Below are positions 61,692 to 64,000 of a stretch of DNA of 64,000 nucleotides, piece by piece (position 1 is the stretch's first letter; each line of letters opens with the position of its first letter). Origin of the DNA: Cruorifilaria tuberocauda (lineage: Eukaryota; Nematoda; Chromadorea; Rhabditida; Onchocercidae); assembly GCA_013365365.1 (NCBI GenBank), contig JABVXU010000095.1:94102-158101 (forward strand), read 5' to 3'. Under the pieces are notes generated by a model. That model was not told the DNA's origin, ran no database searches, and saw nothing but the letters and a program-made list of their open reading frames with translations. A program made the position numbers and the translations under genes.

Positions 61692-62995
61692 GCTACTATT
61701 CGAAGTTTTTTCTGTAGATGATACATTTTTACAATGAAACTTGGTAAAAAACTATTAAACGTTCCAATGCTCAAAGGAAAATTTTATTAAAAAGATGTAA
61801 AATGGTAAATAAACAAATACTTTTATTTATTTATGCGTTGGAAACAATAGTGATAAAATTGAAGCGTTATTCCAACAGATCGGTTAGATTCGTTAAAGGA
61901 AGTTGAGTAGCGAGATAATCATTGAGTGTTGACGCCTTTGTAGCTCTTTTTATAGTGGTTGTGGGTACCAGTTACTAGACTCGTTGATGCCGATAGATAC
62001 ATTAACTGTTGAATACTGGTTTCATTCTAAGATATTCTTCGAGATTGATCTAAAAGATCATATGGTAATCACCATTTAAATTTTTCAATATATATTTTAC
62101 GAATTAGTGAAATAAATCTGCGGATTTATTGAAGATTTATTCATAAATTTTCCTTGCCAAATGATGCGAAATGAATTATTTTTTATAACTGAATTATTTT
62201 TTTCACCATACCTTGATTAGTAGACTTACTGAAAGTATTGCAAGATAGGATTTGATTAAAAGCTTCCCATGATTATTATGCCAAAAAAGATAGTATATCA
62301 AACTTCTCTACATGACATTATATAAAAATTGTAGTAAGAATTTTTTATTGGCAACAACTCTAAAGCAGTGAAAATTTTCAATATTTGGGATGAAGATCGC
62401 TTTAATCAGTAGAGTTTTTCCTTGAACAACAGTTTGGTTATAGAAACATGCTTGTTAATGTCTATACTCGTGTTGTATTCAGTACTTTTCGCCAATGGAG
62501 CTGATAATGATCGATTATTGATAAGTATAGAAGCATGCATAAAGAATCTATCAGATATAAGTGAAAGCAATTGAAATATTTTCCTGCTATTTAGCGATTT
62601 GTTAAATTCGCTTTCGAAAATCATAGTATGTGATCTCAAGTAAAAAATTACGATTGGGCAAAATGGTTTTGGAGCACTGATCAAGATTTTTGTTGTAAAT
62701 CAAGTCTCAGGGAAAACATTTTACATTAATGTCTCTACCCTTTCAAAAAGAGTTTTTTTACATACTGCTGCTTTCATTAATTTCGTTGAACAGGTTTTAA
62801 ATTGGGCAAGTTGAATTAAACTTATCCGTATTGCGGCGAATCCCGAAAATAGAGGTGGGTCTGGTATGGAGGAGGTTAGGGATCTACCGTTCGGAAGTTC
62901 TACGATCGTTTGCTCGGTGACAATATGATTATTGTTGGGAGAGAGAAAAAAGTGTTTTTGTTTCTACTTCTTAATTAAGATATGCGGAAAAGCAA
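61692..62995. other. Intergenic, no gene recognised
   Basis: Holds the likely promoter of the minus-strand secreted-protein gene. A minus-strand open frame of 92 codons (62406-62684) has no signal peptide, domain or splice context and is not called. The block 62820-62930 is less AT-rich than its surroundings without showing a gene. Confidence 0.35.
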
Positions 62996-63157
62996 ATGAA
63001 CCGTGATCGCGGTAGCTTAAGAAGAGTACCTGGATTAACGCCTCTTAACTGTCCTTTTGCTGGTGACCCATTTATCGCTCCAGTTTGTCTTATTCGTAAT
63101 CTTAGATCTGCTAGCAAACAAAATCAATATTTCACTTCTGACTTGATTCTTCTATAG
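62996..63157 (+). CDS. Short open frame, possible exon of an unknown gene
   Basis: ATG at 62996 to TAG at 63155-63157 gives 53 residues. The first half (MNRDRGSLRRVPGLTPLNC, then PFAGDPFIAPVCLIRN) has a proline/arginine composition unlike AT-rich noise, whereas the end (FTSDLILL) looks like intron read-through. A donor such as CCA followed by GTTTGT could end a true exon near 63084. No family is recognised. Confidence 0.25.
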   Translation: MNRDRGSLRRVPGLTPLNCPFAGDPFIAPVCLIRNLRSASKQNQYFTSDLILL

Positions 63158-63789
63158 TCATAAACTCATAAATATGATGATAATCTTATCATCAAGTAAA
63201 TAGGCAGAACCGATAGTAAAGTAATGCGGTGATGTAAGGAGAAATGAATAAGACAAAAATTATAAACTTATTCATATTGATAATATTTTCCATTATTTAA
63301 AGACCACCATTACTGCATAAAGAAATTTCGGTGTTTTTGAATTTCAGTGGAAGTTTTTGCAAGCAAACTCTGCAATCCGAGTCTACTGTAATCATATTAG
63401 CTCTTACAAAAGCTTAAATTCGTATTTAAATTTTAGTTCAAGCTGAGGATTTGCTGCATGCTCATTCTCTGAAGTCGTACATCAAAGTTGCAAAAATCAA
63501 AGTTGTGTAAATCCTTATTATTGTCAAGAAACTTTTCGAAGCTATTTTCAACTACAATATTTAGCACATAACCAAACAAAATAATTAAACTAACGAATCC
63601 TTTCATTAGTAAATTTCTCCATTATTATTATAAATGCAAGAAAGCTTAATGTTGTAAGTAGTTAGCACTTTCTCATTATAAAAACTATTTTGCTAATTTT
63701 CCATCTTTGTGAATCTCTTCATTACAAATCAACTCAACTTTTTGTAAATGTATTATTCAATTACGCCTCTCCGCCTAAGCCAAGGGCTT
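63158..63789. other. Intergenic, no feature seen
   Basis: AT-rich sequence with no open frame or repeat worth naming. Confidence 0.4.
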
Positions 63790-64000
63790 CTGTGTGCTGT
63801 ATTATTTACGATTGTATAAGATATTAGGGATGTATCTATTGACCTAGGGTCAATTACGGTCGACTTGTAAGAGTCGCATTATGGTACAGTTGAGCCGAAA
63901 TTGAGGTTTCTCCTGATCGTACAAGACATGAATGTTTTATTCAGAACTGATATCCAATAAACTCTTGTACAATCATAAACCATGACCTTAGGTCAGCAGA
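63790..64000 (+). mobile_element. LTR-like sequence running off the window edge
   Basis: The segment starts near TGTGTGCTGTATTATTTACG, has a composition unlike its flank, carries the short palindromic blocks GACCTAGGGTC and GACCTTAGGTC, and has an AATAAA signal at about 63956 followed by CTTGTAC. These are features of a retrotransposon LTR (promoter, poly-A signal, R/U5). No second copy or coding region is visible because the window ends. The call is tentative. Confidence 0.3.

Noticed and set aside
62406..62684. 92-codon minus-strand frame
   Set aside because: No signal peptide, domain or splice signals; length is within what AT-rich DNA can give by chance.

Overview
The window is eukaryotic nuclear DNA, AT-rich, with genes broken into many small exons by AT-rich introns of roughly 50 to 2,000 bases. 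Gene content (CRELD with two alternative ends, an Egalitarian homologue, a NHERF-like protein ending in an ezrin-binding tail, a FIP200/EPG-7 homologue) together with a decayed BEL/Pao element points to a parasitic nematode. The longer introns look more like a spirurid or filarial species than Caenorhabditis; that placement is inference. No prokaryotic operons, CRISPR arrays or convincing tRNA/rRNA genes were seen.

Layout: 953-1340 (+), the RRM of an RBM7-like RNA-binding protein, 3' end unresolved. 2680-3900 (-), a broken BEL/Pao gag. 6657-15397 (-), a 25-exon gene for an RB1CC1/FIP200-type autophagy scaffold (EPG-7 class), reconstructed from start to stop. 19023-20884 (-), a seven-exon ILRUN (C6orf106) homologue. 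22021-24244 (+), a seven-exon aldo-keto reductase. 28643-32171 (-), a nine-exon Egalitarian (EGAL-1) homologue with a degraded exonuclease site and a dynein-light-chain-type TQT motif. 40483-43933 (+), CRELD (crld-1) with two alternative last exons, one membrane-spanning and one soluble. 51582-56259 (+), the PDZ-containing 3' part of a NHERF homologue (nrfl-1). 57779-59109 (+), an NK-type homeobox gene. 60952-61691 (-), a probable small secreted cysteine-rich protein. A MITE-like element lies at 48321-48652, and the last 200 bases resemble the start of an LTR.

The remainder is gene-poor: 24.2-28.5 kb, 32.2-40.4 kb and 43.9-51.5 kb are mostly without recognisable exons. The genes do not form one pathway. 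Two neighbours on the same strand, the EPG-7-like scaffold and the ILRUN protein with its NBR1-type FW domain, both have links to autophagy, but 3.6 kb separates them, so an operon is not indicated.

Exon models were built by hand from splice signals, reading phase and remembered family alignments. In the five full models (epg-7, ILRUN, AKR, egal-1, crld-1) every exon phase closes and the CDS is a multiple of three. No transcript data were available.
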